A stretch of DNA of 64,000 bases from Lysobacter ciconiae (GCF_015209725.1 NZ_CP063656.1:2463001-2527000), one strand, 5' to 3'. Counted from the first letter of the stretch, positions 52,657-61,877 are shown. Notes: generated by a model not told the origin, from the letters alone. Numbers and translations: made by a program.

Positions 52657-53195
52657 GCAACTCCCCGGAAAAACGCGGCGCGCCGGTCGACGGCGGCGAC
52701 AAGCCCGAGTCGCCCTGGCGCATGCCGATCGTCTGGCTGGTGATCGCGCTGCCCGCGGTGGTGGTGATTGCCAGCATCGGCCTGATCTTCATCGCCGGCG
52801 GCGATGGCAATGACGTGGTCCGCGACGATGTCCAGCGCACCGCGCAGATCCAGACCGCCGACCTGAGCGCGGATGCGGTGGCCGGGGAGCAGAAGCTCAG
52901 CGCGATCGTGCGTACCGACCTCGAAGGCGGCTTCATCGAAGTGCTCCCGGTCAGTGGCAACTTCGACCACACCGCACCGCTGCGGCTGACCCTCGCCCAC
53001 CCGGCCGACTCGGCGCGCGATACCGTGCTGTTGCTCGCCCCGGGCGAGCTGGGCTGGCGGGTCGACGCCAGGCTGGACGACAGCCACGACTGGAAGGTCG
53101 AGCTGGGACCGGAAGACGCGCACTGGCGCCTGAAAGGGCGTCTCCCCAAGGGCCAGCAGGCCACCAACCTGCGGCCGTCCCTGCAGGCCGAGTAG
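52653..53195 (+). CDS. ccoH: FixH/CcoH family protein
   Basis: 180 aa with one N-terminal helix (PIVWLVIALPAVVVIASIGLIF) and a periplasmic domain. The FixH family supports cbb3 assembly, interacting with CcoN. The start ATG at 52653 overlaps ccoG. The longer frame reaching back into ccoG is not coding. Confidence 0.9.
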
Positions 53196-53202
53196 CCGTG
53201 CG

Positions 53203-55668
53203 ATGGCTGCCGCGATGAGCGCAGGCGCCAGCGGGCGCAGCGATTCGCTGCTCGCGGAGACCGACGGCTGCTACCACTGCGGGGAAGAACTTCCCGTAGC
53301 GCCCGCACGCGTCGAACTGGATGGCTCATCGCGCCGGTTCTGCTGCGACGGTTGCGCCGCAGCCGCGCAGTGGATCCGCGAAGCCGACCTGGGCGACTAC
53401 TACCAGCTGCGCAGCCAGCACGCCGGCCGGGTCGATGCCGATCCCGTCGACCTGGCGGTCTGGGACCGCGACGAGCTGCTCGCTGAACACGCCCACGACA
53501 TCCCCGGCGGCCGCGAGATCACCCTGCTCACCGACGGCATGCGCTGCGCGGCCTGCGCGTGGCTGATCGACCGCGTGCTGGCACGCGAGGCCGGCGTGCT
53601 GGAGGCCGGCGCGAACGCGGTCACCGGCCGCATCCGGGTGGCCTGGGATCCGGCGCAAACCGCGCTGTCGGCACCCCTGCAGCGGCTGGTGGCGCTGGGT
53701 TACCGGCCCTATCTGGCCAGTGGCGAGGCGCGTGAGCGCGCGCATCGGCGCCAGCGCAACCGCGACCTGATCCGGATCGGCGTCGCCGGCCTGGGCTCGA
53801 TGCAGGCGATGATGCTGGCCGGCTCGCTGTACCTGGATACGACCGGCTCGATGCCGATCCCGACCCGCGACTTTTTCCGCTGGCTGACCTTTCTGGTCTC
53901 CACGCCGGTGGTGTTCTACGCGGGCTGGCCATTCATCAGCGGGGCCTGGCGCGAGCTGCGCCACCGTCAGCTCGGCATGGACACGTTGATCGCCGGCTCC
54001 ACCCTGCTGGCGTATTTCGCCAGCGTGGTCGGCACCGTTCGCGGCAGCGAACACGTCTGGTACGACGCCGCGGTGATGTTCGTGTTCCTGCTCTCGATCG
54101 CGCGGATGCTGGAGCAACGGGCGCGCAACATCGCCAGCGCCCAGGTCGATGCGCTGGCCCGTGCACGTCCGGCGTTCGCCACGCGCGAGCTGGCCGATGG
54201 CAGCCGGGAGTCGATCCCGTTGCCGGCATTGGTGATCGGCGACATCGCGTGCGTGGCGGTGGGCGAGGTCGTTCCCGCCGACGGCCGCCTGCTGGATGCC
54301 CACGCACGCTTCGAGGAAGCGCTGCTCACCGGTGAGTCCAGCCCGGTCGACAAGTCCGCGGGCGATCCGGTGTACGCCGGCACCGTCTGCCGCGAACACC
54401 CGGCCCGGCTGGCGGTCACCGAAACCGGCAGCGCCACCCGCCTGTCGCAACTGGCGCGGCTGGTCGAACAGGCGCAGGCGCAGCGCCCGGCGCTGGCCCG
54501 CACCGCCGAGCGGATCGCCCACTATTTCGTCAGCGGCCTGCTGCTGGCGACGGTCGCGGTGTACGTCGGCTGGCGCGCCTACGACCCGTCGCGCGCCTTC
54601 GAGGTCACCCTGGCGCTGTTGGTGATCAGCTGCCCGTGCGCCTTGTCATTGGCCGTGCCCGCGGCGCTGGCGGCAGCGCACGGCGCGCTGGCCAAACTCG
54701 GCGTGCTGGCTGTGCGCGAGAATGCCCTGGACCGGCTGGCCGACGCGACCGACATCGTGTTCGACAAGACCGGCACCCTCAGCGACGGCAAGCCCGCGCT
54801 GGCCGCGGTCGAGGTATCCGCCGATCTGGATCGCAGCCAGGTGCTGCGCATCGCCGCGGCGCTGGAGCGCGACAGCGGCCATCCGATCGCGCGCGCGTTC
54901 GCACGCGTGGAGCACGCGCCGCTGGCCCGCGAGGTACGCGCCGTCCCCGGCCAGGGCATCGAGGGCGTGGTCGACGGCCGGCGGTGGCGCCTGGGGCAGG
55001 CGGGCTTCGCCGCCGATGCCAGCGACGACGGCTGGCTGTGGCTCGGCGACGGTGCCCAAGCCGTGGCCCGTTTCCAGCTGGCCGAGTCCGAGCGCGCCGA
55101 TGCGCGCGTCGCGGTGGCATCGCTGCGCGAGTTGGGACTCTCGGTCCACCTGTCCAGCGGCGACGCCGTCGGCGCGGTGGAGCGCTTCGCGCGCCAGGTC
55201 GGCATCGAGGACGCGCATGCGCGGCAGAGCCCGGAGGACAAGCTCGCCTACGCCCGCGCGCTGCAGGCGCAGGGACGCATCGTGGCGATGATCGGCGACG
55301 GCCTCAACGACGCGCCCGTGCTCGCCGGCGCGGATGTCTCCCTGGCGATCGGCGAAGGCGCCGCGCTGGCCCAACGCGCCGCCGACCTGGTGCTGACCGG
55401 CTCCTCACTGTCGCGCATCCCGGAGGCCATTTCGGTCGCCCGGCGGACGCGTCGCATCATCCACCAGAACATTGCCTGGGCGATCGGCTACAACGTGCTC
55501 GCCCTGCCGCTGGCGGCGGCGGGCATGGTCACCCCCTGGATCGCCGCGCTGGGCATGGCGCTGTCCTCGCTGATCGTGACCGCAAACGCACTGCGCCTGA
55601 CCCGCGCGCCGGCCAGCGCACCGGCGCTGCCGCGTCCCCGACTGACGGCCGCGGAGGGTCGCCCATGA
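53203..55668 (+). CDS. ccoI: Copper-transporting P1B-type ATPase CcoI
   Basis: 821 aa copper exporter that supplies CuB of cbb3. The N-terminus has an extra Cys-rich site (CYHCGE at 23-28, CCDGC at 47-51), then a heavy-metal-associated domain with C115xxC118 (GMRCAACAW). Eight helices follow, with the CPC metal site (VISCPCALS), actuator TGES, phosphorylation DKTGT, nucleotide-binding SGHPIARAF and hinge GDGLNDAPVL. It starts 7 bp after ccoH and overlaps ccoS. Confidence 0.96.
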   Translation: MAAAMSAGASGRSDSLLAETDGCYHCGEELPVAPARVELDGSSRRFCCDGCAAAAQWIREADLGDYYQLRSQHAGRVDADPVDLAVWDRDELLAEHAHDIPGGREITLLTDGMRCAACAWLIDRVLAREAGVLEAGANAVTGRIRVAWDPAQTALSAPLQRLVALGYRPYLASGEARERAHRRQRNRDLIRIGVAGLGSMQAMMLAGSLYLDTTGSMPIPTRDFFRWLTFLVSTPVVFYAGWPFISGAWRELRHRQLGMDTLIAGSTLLAYFASVVGTVRGSEHVWYDAAVMFVFLLSIARMLEQRARNIASAQVDALARARPAFATRELADGSRESIPLPALVIGDIACVAVGEVVPADGRLLDAHARFEEALLTGESSPVDKSAGDPVYAGTVCREHPARLAVTETGSATRLSQLARLVEQAQAQRPALARTAERIAHYFVSGLLLATVAVYVGWRAYDPSRAFEVTLALLVISCPCALSLAVPAALAAAHGALAKLGVLAVRENALDRLADATDIVFDKTGTLSDGKPALAAVEVSADLDRSQVLRIAAALERDSGHPIARAFARVEHAPLAREVRAVPGQGIEGVVDGRRWRLGQAGFAADASDDGWLWLGDGAQAVARFQLAESERADARVAVASLRELGLSVHLSSGDAVGAVERFARQVGIEDAHARQSPEDKLAYARALQAQGRIVAMIGDGLNDAPVLAGADVSLAIGEGAALAQRAADLVLTGSSLSRIPEAISVARRTRRIIHQNIAWAIGYNVLALPLAAAGMVTPWIAALGMALSSLIVTANALRLTRAPASAPALPRPRLTAAEGRP

Positions 55669-55934
55669 ACATCCTGCTGTTCCTGATTCCGGTCAGCATG
55701 CTCGGGCTGGGCGTCGCCCTGTGGGCCTTCATCTGGGCGGTCAAGCGCGGCCAGTTCGAGGACATGGACACGCCTGCGCTGGATATCCTGCGCGAGGACG
55801 AGCACGACCGGCCGGTTGCTGGTCCGCGCACCGACAAGGTTCATCCGCCGGGCGCCGGGGCGCCTGCCGCGGCGCCGCCTCTGGCCAGTGCCGGTGCCGA
55901 CGGGGACGCCGCCGCGCAGGACCGGAACGACTGA
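55665..55934 (+). CDS. ccoS: cbb3 oxidase maturation protein CcoS
   Basis: 89 aa with one helix (NILLFLIPVSMLGLGVALWAFIWAVKRGQF), the family signature FEDMDTPALDIL and a long Pro/Ala-rich tail, longer than the about 50-70 aa norm. CcoS is needed for cofactor insertion in cbb3. ATG 55665 overlaps ccoI. Confidence 0.93.
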   Translation: MNILLFLIPVSMLGLGVALWAFIWAVKRGQFEDMDTPALDILREDEHDRPVAGPRTDKVHPPGAGAPAAAPPLASAGADGDAAAQDRND

Positions 55935-55936
55935 CG

Positions 55937-56668
55937 ATGCCCCTGGATTGGCTGACCCTGGGCGCCGCCCTCCTCACCGGCCTGATGGGCGGCGTCCACT
56001 GCGCCGCGATGTGCGGCGGCATCGCCACCGGCTTCTCGGCAATGGGACCGCGGGCGAGCTGGAAATACGCGGTCGAGCCGAACCTCGGCCGCGTCCTTGG
56101 CTACACCCTGGCCGGCGCGCTGGTCGGTGGCTTCGGCCACGGCATCCTGGATCTGGCGCGGGTGGAATGGCTCGCGATGGCGCTGCGTGCCGGAGTCGGG
56201 CTGGTGCTGGTGGTGGTCGCCATCCGCCTGCTGGATCGCATGGGGCGCCTGGCATTCCTGTCAGGCCCCGGCACGGGGACGTTGTGGTCGAAGCTGCGGC
56301 CATTGCAGCGCCGCCTGCTGCCGGCCAACACCAGTGCCAAGCGGATCGGCCTGGGCATGCTGTGGGGCTGGATGCCGTGCGGCCTCAGCACCACCATGCT
56401 CGCCGCGGCGTGGCTGCAGGCCGATGCGCGCAACGGCGCCTTGACCATGGCCGCCTTCGGCCTGGGCACGCTGCCGCTGATGGTTTCGCTGACCTGGTCG
56501 GGTGCACGGCTGGGCCAGCGTCTGCAGCGCGGCGGATGGCGCATGGGCGCGGGCCTGTTGGTGCTTGCCGCCGGCCTGCTCACCATCGCCTCGCCGTGGT
56601 TGATGCAGGTGCCGGCGCTGCACGGGCTGCTGAGCGCGCTCGGCTGCCTGCCGCGCACCGCCTCCTAG
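55937..56668 (+). CDS. SafE/TauE-family membrane protein linked to cco genes
   Basis: 243 aa, six to seven helices, starting 2 nt after ccoS. The first helix carries GGVHCAAMCGG, a Cys/His motif found in the copper-linked branch of this superfamily, and a later helix has WGWMPCGLSTTML. Members next to cco or cyt c genes are thought to act in copper or cytochrome maturation rather than sulfite export. Last gene of the operon; it converges on fnr paralogue 2. Confidence 0.85.
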   Translation: MPLDWLTLGAALLTGLMGGVHCAAMCGGIATGFSAMGPRASWKYAVEPNLGRVLGYTLAGALVGGFGHGILDLARVEWLAMALRAGVGLVLVVVAIRLLDRMGRLAFLSGPGTGTLWSKLRPLQRRLLPANTSAKRIGLGMLWGWMPCGLSTTMLAAAWLQADARNGALTMAAFGLGTLPLMVSLTWSGARLGQRLQRGGWRMGAGLLVLAAGLLTIASPWLMQVPALHGLLSALGCLPRTAS

Positions 56669-56723
56669 CCGTCTGGGACAACGCCCACGCGCAACGCCCG
56701 CGCGACGGGGTCGTGCAGTCGAT

Positions 56724-57500
56724 TCAGCCGGTCGCGCCGCGCTTGACCGGGCATGGCAGCTCGCCGCCCTGCGCCAGTCGCTGCAGCTCCGCGGCATCGA
56801 GGATTTCCACCTTGCGCCCGACCACGGCGATCACGCCATCGTCCTGCAGCCGGCTGAAGCCGCGGCTGACGGTTTCCAGCGCCAGCCCGAGAAAATGCGC
56901 GATGTCCTCGCGGCTCATCGGCAGGCGGAATTGGGTGGCCGATTCGCCGATGTTGCGCAGCCGCTCGCACAGGCCGACCAGGAACAGCGCAATGCGCTCG
57001 TTGGCCTGGCGCCGCACCAGCATCTGCAGGTGGTCCTGGTCGCGCGACATGCTGTGGCCGATGACCCGCATCAACTGCTGCTGCAGGCCTGGCACCTGGG
57101 CAGCCACGGCAGTCAACTGCTCGAACGGCACCTCGCACACATTGGCCGAGGTCAGGGCCACCGCATCGCAGCGGTGGACCCCCTCGCCCAGCGCATCCAG
57201 GCCGATCAGTTCGCCGGCAATATGGAAGCCGACCACCTGCGTGTCGCCCTCCTCGCTGGTGCTGACGGTCTTGAACGCGCCATTACGGGCGACGTACACC
57301 GCGCCAAGCCGGTCGCCGGCGCGGAACAGCAACTCCCCGCGCTCGACCGGGCGCCGGCGTTTCACGATTTCGTCCAGCTGCTGCAGGTCGGTGGCGCCGA
57401 TCCCCGCCGGCAGGCAGAGCTGTCGCAGCGAACACTGGGCGCAACCATGGCGCAGCGAGGCCAGGTCGATGACCGCGGTCGGCTTGGATAGGGTTTCCAT
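56724..57500 (-). CDS. fnr: FNR-family oxygen-sensing regulator (paralogue 2)
   Basis: 258 aa. Cluster cysteines C20, C23, C29 (CAQCSLRQLC) and C111 (HRCDAVAL) match E. coli Fnr placement closely. Motifs FRAGDRLGAVYVARNG, VVGFHIAGELIGLDAL and the HTH SREDIAHFLGLALETVSRGFSRLQ with E--SR contacts follow. This is the more canonical of the two Fnr proteins in the window and closes the cco gene group, as fnr/anr often does. Start ATG at 57500. Confidence 0.94.
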   Translation of the reverse strand: METLSKPTAVIDLASLRHGCAQCSLRQLCLPAGIGATDLQQLDEIVKRRRPVERGELLFRAGDRLGAVYVARNGAFKTVSTSEEGDTQVVGFHIAGELIGLDALGEGVHRCDAVALTSANVCEVPFEQLTAVAAQVPGLQQQLMRVIGHSMSRDQDHLQMLVRRQANERIALFLVGLCERLRNIGESATQFRLPMSREDIAHFLGLALETVSRGFSRLQDDGVIAVVGRKVEILDAAELQRLAQGGELPCPVKRGATG

Positions 57501-57592
57501 GTGCGCTCATCTTGCCACCACACCGGCGCGCGCGACGAATCGCCCTGCTCGCCAGTTCAGCGTGTGGAACCGGGTGCGCGGCGTCCTGCCGA

Positions 57593-57598
57593 TACAAT
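57593..57598 (+). promoter_or_regulatory. -10 box 6 nt before queD
   Basis: TACAAT is five-sixths of consensus and ends 6 nt before the queD ATG at 57605, predicting a leaderless transcript. No clear -35 or Shine-Dalgarno is seen. Confidence 0.5.
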
Positions 57599-57604
57599 GG
57601 CGCC

Positions 57605-57958
57605 ATGAACATCTTCAAGAGCTTCACCCTCGAGGCGGCGCACCGCCTGCCCAACGTGCCGGAAGGCCACAAGTGCGCGCGCCTGCACGGCCACTCCTTC
57701 CGTATCGAGATCCACGTGGAAGGCGAGCCCGGCGAGCACACCGGCTGGATCATGGATTTCTCCGACATCAAGGCCGCTTTCCAGCCGCTGTATGACCAGC
57801 TCGACCACCACTACCTCAACGAGGTGCCGGGGCTGGAGAACCCGACCAGCGAGCGTCTTGCGTTGTGGATCTGGGACCGCCTGAAGCCGGCGCTGCCCTT
57901 GCTTAGTGAAGTGGTCGTGCATGAGACCTGCACCTCGGGCTGTCGTTACCGCGGCTGA
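57605..57958 (+). CDS. queD: 6-carboxy-5,6,7,8-tetrahydropterin synthase
   Basis: 117 aa tunnelling-fold enzyme for the queuosine and 7-deazaguanine pathway. Zinc His residues are in LEAAHRL and LHGHSF, the catalytic Cys in HKCARLHGH, and the Glu-bearing end is VVHETCTSGCRYRG. The ATG at 57605 sits 6 nt after a -10 box; the open frame upstream lacks support. Adjacent genes are not of the pathway. Confidence 0.95.
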   Translation: MNIFKSFTLEAAHRLPNVPEGHKCARLHGHSFRIEIHVEGEPGEHTGWIMDFSDIKAAFQPLYDQLDHHYLNEVPGLENPTSERLALWIWDRLKPALPLLSEVVVHETCTSGCRYRG

Positions 57959-58012
57959 TCGCTCCCGCGAGTTCGCCGACACCGCTGAAACCCTTGCTGA
58001 ACGGACCTGAAC

Positions 58013-58058
58013 GCGATATGTTGCATCGCACCATACGTCGCGATATGCTGCAACGCAC
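58013..58058 (+). promoter_or_regulatory. Direct repeat upstream of the phasin gene, candidate operator
   Basis: GCGATATG(T/C)TGCA(T/A)CGCAC occurs at 58013-58031 and 58040-58058, 17 of 19 positions identical, period 27 bp. The TGCA-rich core recalls sites of PHA-granule regulator PhaR, which represses phasins in other bacteria. It ends 42 bp before the phasin ATG, so it would cover the promoter. Confidence 0.5.
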
Positions 58059-58100
58059 AAATCGACAAACCTCTTGTCGAGAATCACAGGAGAGTCCGTC

Positions 58101-58538
58101 ATGTACAGCCAATTCAACGAGCAGTTTGCCGCCGCTACCCGCGAGTTCGCCGATGCCGCCGCCCAGGTCAACCGCCTGGCGATCGAAAGCACCGAGTCGA
58201 TCTTCGCCCTGCAGCTGGCCGCCATACAGGACCGCGCCAACGCCACGTTCGCCTTCCTGGGCGAAGCGGCCGAAGTGCGCGACGCCGACGGCATCAAGAA
58301 CATCTGGCCCAAGGGCGTGCAGGTGGCGCGCGAGAACCTCGAGCGTGGCGTCGCCGTCAGCCAGAAGATGATGGAGCACAGCAGCAAGACCAACGAGCAG
58401 ATCGCCGACATCACCAAGTCGCAGCTTGCCTCGGCCGCGCAGACCGCCCAGTCCAGCGCCGAGCAGGTCGCCAACGCGGTCAACGAGAAGAGCCAGTCGT
58501 TCGCCAAGGGCGCCGGCAAGGCCTCCAAGGCCAAGTAA
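58101..58538 (+). CDS. Phasin family protein
   Basis: 145 aa from the ATG at 58101 with AGGAGAG upstream. It is an amphipathic, almost Gly/Pro-free helical protein with the phasin pattern (QFAAATREFADAAAQVNRLAIESTESIFALQLAA...) and a Lys/Ala tail (KGAGKASKAK). Phasins coat polyhydroxyalkanoate granules; some act as general stress or chaperone-like proteins. No PHA synthase is in the window. Confidence 0.88.
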   Translation: MYSQFNEQFAAATREFADAAAQVNRLAIESTESIFALQLAAIQDRANATFAFLGEAAEVRDADGIKNIWPKGVQVARENLERGVAVSQKMMEHSSKTNEQIADITKSQLASAAQTAQSSAEQVANAVNEKSQSFAKGAGKASKAK

Positions 58539-58572
58539 GACTGGCCCGCTTCCCGCCCCGGCGGTAAGAACG

Positions 58573-58602
58573 AACCCGGAAGCGCAAGCCTCCGGGTTTT
58601 TT
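58573..58602 (+). terminator. Rho-independent terminator after the phasin gene
   Basis: AACCCGGA and TCCGGGTT form an 8-bp stem with a 10-nt loop followed by a run of T residues, 34 nt after the stop. Confidence 0.93.
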
Positions 58603-58611
58603 ATTGTCAGC

Positions 58612-58617
58612 TAGACT
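58612..58617 (+). promoter_or_regulatory. Candidate -10 box 7 nt before the fRMsr gene
   Basis: TAGACT ends 7 nt before the ATG at 58625 and lies just past the phasin terminator, so the gene must have its own promoter close by. Predicts a leaderless or nearly leaderless mRNA. Confidence 0.35.
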
Positions 58618-58624
58618 GGTTGCC

Positions 58625-59107
58625 ATGTTTACAGCCACCACGCTTTCCGGCAGCAAGCCGGAGCAATACGCCGAGCTGGCGTCCCAGGCGCGCTCGCTGC
58701 TCGCCGGCGAACGCGACCGTATTGCCAACGCCGCCAACCTGTCCGCGCTGGTCTATCACGCGCTGCCCGCGCTGAACTGGGTCGGGTTCTATTTCTATGA
58801 CGGGAACGAGCTCGTGGTCGGGCCGTTCCAGGGCCAGCCGGCATGCGTCCGCATTCCGCTGGACAAGGGCGTGTGCGGTGCCGCGGCCAGTACCCGGCAG
58901 ACCCAGCGCGTTGCGGACGTCGACGCCTTCCCCGGCCATATCGCCTGCGATTCCGCGTCGCGCTCGGAGGTGGTCGTGCCGCTGGTCGCCGGTGGCGAGT
59001 TGATCGGCGTGTTCGATATCGACAGTCCACAGCTCAACCGCTTCGACGCCGATGACCAGCACGGGCTGGAGACGCTCGCCGCCGTTTTCGTGGACTCGCT
59101 GGCTTGA
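58625..59107 (+). CDS. msrC: Free methionine-(R)-sulfoxide reductase (GAF domain)
   Basis: 160 aa GAF-domain reductase. Cys74, Cys84 and Cys108 (QPACVRIP, KGVCGAAA, HIACDSASRSE) have the 10- and 24-residue spacing of E. coli fRMsr. It repairs free Met-R-sulfoxide using thioredoxin. I start at the ATG at 58625 rather than seven codons upstream at 58604. Its stop overlaps the TTG start of the TfoX-domain gene. Confidence 0.92.
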   Translation: MFTATTLSGSKPEQYAELASQARSLLAGERDRIANAANLSALVYHALPALNWVGFYFYDGNELVVGPFQGQPACVRIPLDKGVCGAAASTRQTQRVADVDAFPGHIACDSASRSEVVVPLVAGGELIGVFDIDSPQLNRFDADDQHGLETLAAVFVDSLA

Positions 59108-59457
59108 AGGACAAGCTGCGAAACATCGGCCCCAAGTCTGCTGCGTGGCTGCATCAGGTCGGCCTGCGCAGTCGCGAGGAGCTGGTGGCGACCGGCCCGG
59201 TCGAGGCCTTCATGCGGGTCAAGCGCGCGGGTTTCCGGCCCACGCTCAACCTGCTGTATGCGCTGGAAGGGGCGCTGCAGGAGTGCCACTGGCAGGACGT
59301 ACCGCTGGCACGGCGCAGCGAACTGGTCGCCGCCGCGGAGGCCGCGATCGACGAGCTGCCGCCGCCGCGTCATGCGCAACCCGCCGGTCCGGTTACCACC
59401 ACGGTGCTGACCGCCGATACCGTCGCCCCGCGCCCCGACGATCACGATCCCGACTGA
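59104..59457 (+). CDS. TfoX C-terminal-domain protein
   Basis: 117 aa from a TTG at 59104 that overlaps the upstream stop by 4 nt (TTGA). The helix-hairpin-helix TfoX_C pattern is visible: LRNIGPKSAAWLHQVGLRSREELVATGPVEAFMRVKRAG...TLNLLYALEGALQ. The N-terminal TfoX domain of full-length competence activators is missing; such solo C-terminal proteins are widespread and of unknown role. The Pro/Asp-rich tail is poorly structured. Confidence 0.85.
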   Translation: MKDKLRNIGPKSAAWLHQVGLRSREELVATGPVEAFMRVKRAGFRPTLNLLYALEGALQECHWQDVPLARRSELVAAAEAAIDELPPPRHAQPAGPVTTTVLTADTVAPRPDDHDPD

Positions 59458-59474
59458 GCCCGTGCGCGATGGCG

Positions 59475-59480
59475 TACAAT
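59475..59480 (+). promoter_or_regulatory. -10 box for the cobalamin riboswitch transcript
   Basis: TACAAT just upstream of the riboswitch. Start would be near 59487. The -35 is not clear. Confidence 0.5.
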
Positions 59481-59489
59481 GCGCCCGCT

Positions 59490-59703
59490 TCGAGGTGACC
59501 TGACGGCGTCATGCCAACGGGTTGAAACGGGAAGCCGGTGACGTCGCCAAAGCGGCCATGCCGGCACTGCCCCCGCAACGGTAAGCGAGGGGATCGGCCA
59601 CATTGGCAGGTCCCGTCACGGCTCACCGCCACTGTGCTCCGGCATGGGAAGGCGCCGTGGTTGGTGTCGTGGTTCTGACGCCCCGCAAGTCCGGAGACCG
59701 GCC
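59490..59703 (+). ncRNA. Cobalamin (AdoCbl) riboswitch
   Basis: Conserved parts appear in order: the GGTGAC start, ACGGGAAGCCGGTG, the B12 box GCACTGCCCCCGCAACGGTAAG, GCCACTGTG, GGGAAGGCG and the closing CAAGTCCGGAGACCGGCC. This is the classic btuB-type class. It precedes btuB by 150 nt and would shut off the gene when cobalamin is plentiful. Boundaries are approximate. Confidence 0.95.
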
Positions 59704-59852
59704 ACGAAGTCGACTGGTTGCGATGCGGAGGGCATGGCGGCGGCGAGATTGCGCCCTGCGCCCGCCTGCTGCCCGGTTCCCGCGTTGCGACTCCCGCAAT
59801 GCAACGCATCGCCACCCCGGGGACGGAGGGGCATGCGCAAGGAGAACCACCA

Positions 59853-61736
59853 ATGCGATCCACCCCCACCGCGCTTGCCGCAGCCATTGCGGCCGGCCTG
59901 GCCGTAGCCGCCTTCGCCACCGCCGCCAACGCGGCACCCACGCCCGCGCCGCTGGCGCAGGCCACCGACCTGGACCAGGTCATCGTCACCGCCACCCGCA
60001 CCGCCAACCCGGTCGCCGATGTCCTGGCGCCGGCGGAGGTGATCGACCGCGAAGCCATCGAGCGCAGCCAGGCCCGATCCGTGACCGACCTGCTGCGCGG
60101 ACGCGCGGGCATCTCGATCTCCAACCAGGGCGGTGCCGGCAAGCTGACCAGCCTGTTCCTGCGCGGCGCCGATTCCGACCACACCGTGGTGCTGGTGGAT
60201 GGCGTGCGCATCGGCTCCTCGACCTCGGGACTTGCGGCCTGGCAGAACCTGCCGGTCGAGCTGATCGAGCGCATCGAGATCGTGCGCGGGCCGCGCTCCA
60301 GCCTGTACGGCGCGGACGCGATCGGCGGCGTCATCCAGATCTTCACCCGCCGCGACGGCGACGCCGGCTTCGCCCCGCGCATGCACGTGGGCGGCGGCAG
60401 CAACGGCGCCCACGAGTTCGGCACCGGCTTTGGCGGGCGTACCCAGCGCAGCTGGTTCGGCGCGGACTATGCCTTCCAGCGCACCGAGGGCTTCAACGCC
60501 TGCGATCCCGCGCCCAGCCCGTTCGGCGGCTGCGGCCTTGCGGCGCCCGAGCCTGACAAGGACGGCTACATCCAGAATGCGATTTCGCTGCGCGGCGGCT
60601 ACGACTTCAACGACGCCTGGCAGCTGCAACTGCACGCCATGCGCAGCGAAGGGGAGAACGAGTACGACGGCGACTACACCAACTACGCCGAGACCGTGCA
60701 GCAGGTCGTCGGCGGCAACGTGTCGTGGAAGGCCAGCGAGCGCGCGAAGCTGAGCCTGACCGCCGGCCGCAACGTGGATTCCTCCGACCAGTACAAGGAC
60801 GAGGCGTTCATGGGCGGGTTCAGTACCGATCGCGACAGCGCGACACTGCAGGCCGACCTGACCCTCGCCCCCGCCCACGTGCTCACGCTGGGCGCGGACT
60901 GGTCACGCGACCAGGTCTCCGGCGACACCGTGTACGAGGTGGACTCGCGGTCAAACCGCGCCGCCTTCGCCCAGTTCCAGTCCCGCCTCGGCGCGCATCG
61001 CCTGGAAGCCAGCGTGCGCCGCGATGACAATGACCAGTTCGGCGGCCACACCACTGGCGGCCTGGGCTGGGGCGTGGACATCGCCGGGGGTTGGCGCATC
61101 AAGGCCGGCTGGGGCACCGCGTTCAAGGCGCCCAACTTCCTCGATCTCTACTACCCCTACTTCGGCAACCCGGACCTGGTGCCCGAGGAGTCCGAGACGG
61201 CCGAGATCGGCCTGGGCTGGAGCGGGCACGGCTGGAACGTGGACCTGGATGCGTTCCACACCAAGGTCGACAACCTGATCGCGTTCGACGGCGCCATCGG
61301 TCTGCCCGGCAACGTGGATCGCGCGCGCATGCGTGGCGCCGAGCTGGGCGTCCGCGGCGAGGTCGCCGAGTGGACGGTGGATGCCAGCTTCAGCGTCGTT
61401 GATACCGAGAACCGCAGCGGCGGCTTCCAGGATGGCAACGAGCTGCCACGCCGCGCCGGCAAGAGCGCACGGGCCTCGCTGGACCGCGCCTTCGGCGACT
61501 TCCGCCTGGGCCTGACCGGGATCGCAGAGGGCTCGCGCTACGACGACGTCGCCAACACCGTGTCGCTGCCGGGCTATGCCACCCTCGACCTGCGCGCCGA
61601 GTACGCGCTCACCGACGCGCTGAGCGTGCAGGCGAAGCTGGCCAACGCGTTCGACCGCGATTACCGCACCGCCGCCTACTACAACCAGGCCGGTCGCGAA
61701 TGGCACCTGACCCTGCGCTGGACCCCGCGCCAGTAA
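59853..61736 (+). CDS. btuB: TonB-dependent vitamin B12 receptor BtuB
   Basis: 627 aa outer-membrane transporter. A signal peptide ends after AANA, followed by a TonB box (LDQVIVTATR), the plug domain with SVTDLLRGRAGISISNQGGAGKLTSLFLRGADSDHTVVLVDGVR and GADAIGGVIQI, and a 22-strand barrel ending in LTLRWTPRQ-like aromatic/charged strand. The ATG at 59853 has AAGGAG 9 nt upstream. Control by the cobalamin riboswitch confirms the cargo. The nitrite/oxidase genes nearby do not need B12. Confidence 0.95.
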   Translation: MRSTPTALAAAIAAGLAVAAFATAANAAPTPAPLAQATDLDQVIVTATRTANPVADVLAPAEVIDREAIERSQARSVTDLLRGRAGISISNQGGAGKLTSLFLRGADSDHTVVLVDGVRIGSSTSGLAAWQNLPVELIERIEIVRGPRSSLYGADAIGGVIQIFTRRDGDAGFAPRMHVGGGSNGAHEFGTGFGGRTQRSWFGADYAFQRTEGFNACDPAPSPFGGCGLAAPEPDKDGYIQNAISLRGGYDFNDAWQLQLHAMRSEGENEYDGDYTNYAETVQQVVGGNVSWKASERAKLSLTAGRNVDSSDQYKDEAFMGGFSTDRDSATLQADLTLAPAHVLTLGADWSRDQVSGDTVYEVDSRSNRAAFAQFQSRLGAHRLEASVRRDDNDQFGGHTTGGLGWGVDIAGGWRIKAGWGTAFKAPNFLDLYYPYFGNPDLVPEESETAEIGLGWSGHGWNVDLDAFHTKVDNLIAFDGAIGLPGNVDRARMRGAELGVRGEVAEWTVDASFSVVDTENRSGGFQDGNELPRRAGKSARASLDRAFGDFRLGLTGIAEGSRYDDVANTVSLPGYATLDLRAEYALTDALSVQAKLANAFDRDYRTAAYYNQAGREWHLTLRWTPRQ

Positions 61737-61774
61737 GTGCGCAGGCGCTGCGGCGCCCACACTGATGCAACACC

Positions 61775-61809
61775 GGAACCGGCGGCACACTCCGCCGGTT
61801 TCCTTTTTT
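61775..61809 (+). terminator. Rho-independent terminator after btuB
   Basis: GGAACCGGCGG and CCGCCGGTTTCC pair with one bulge, followed by six T residues. It lies 38 nt past the stop. Confidence 0.93.
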
Positions 61810-61877
61810 GCACAAGCGTGCCGGCTTCCGCGCTCGGGCACGCAGGAGGCGCAAGCTGCCCGGCCAGCGCCACTGGC

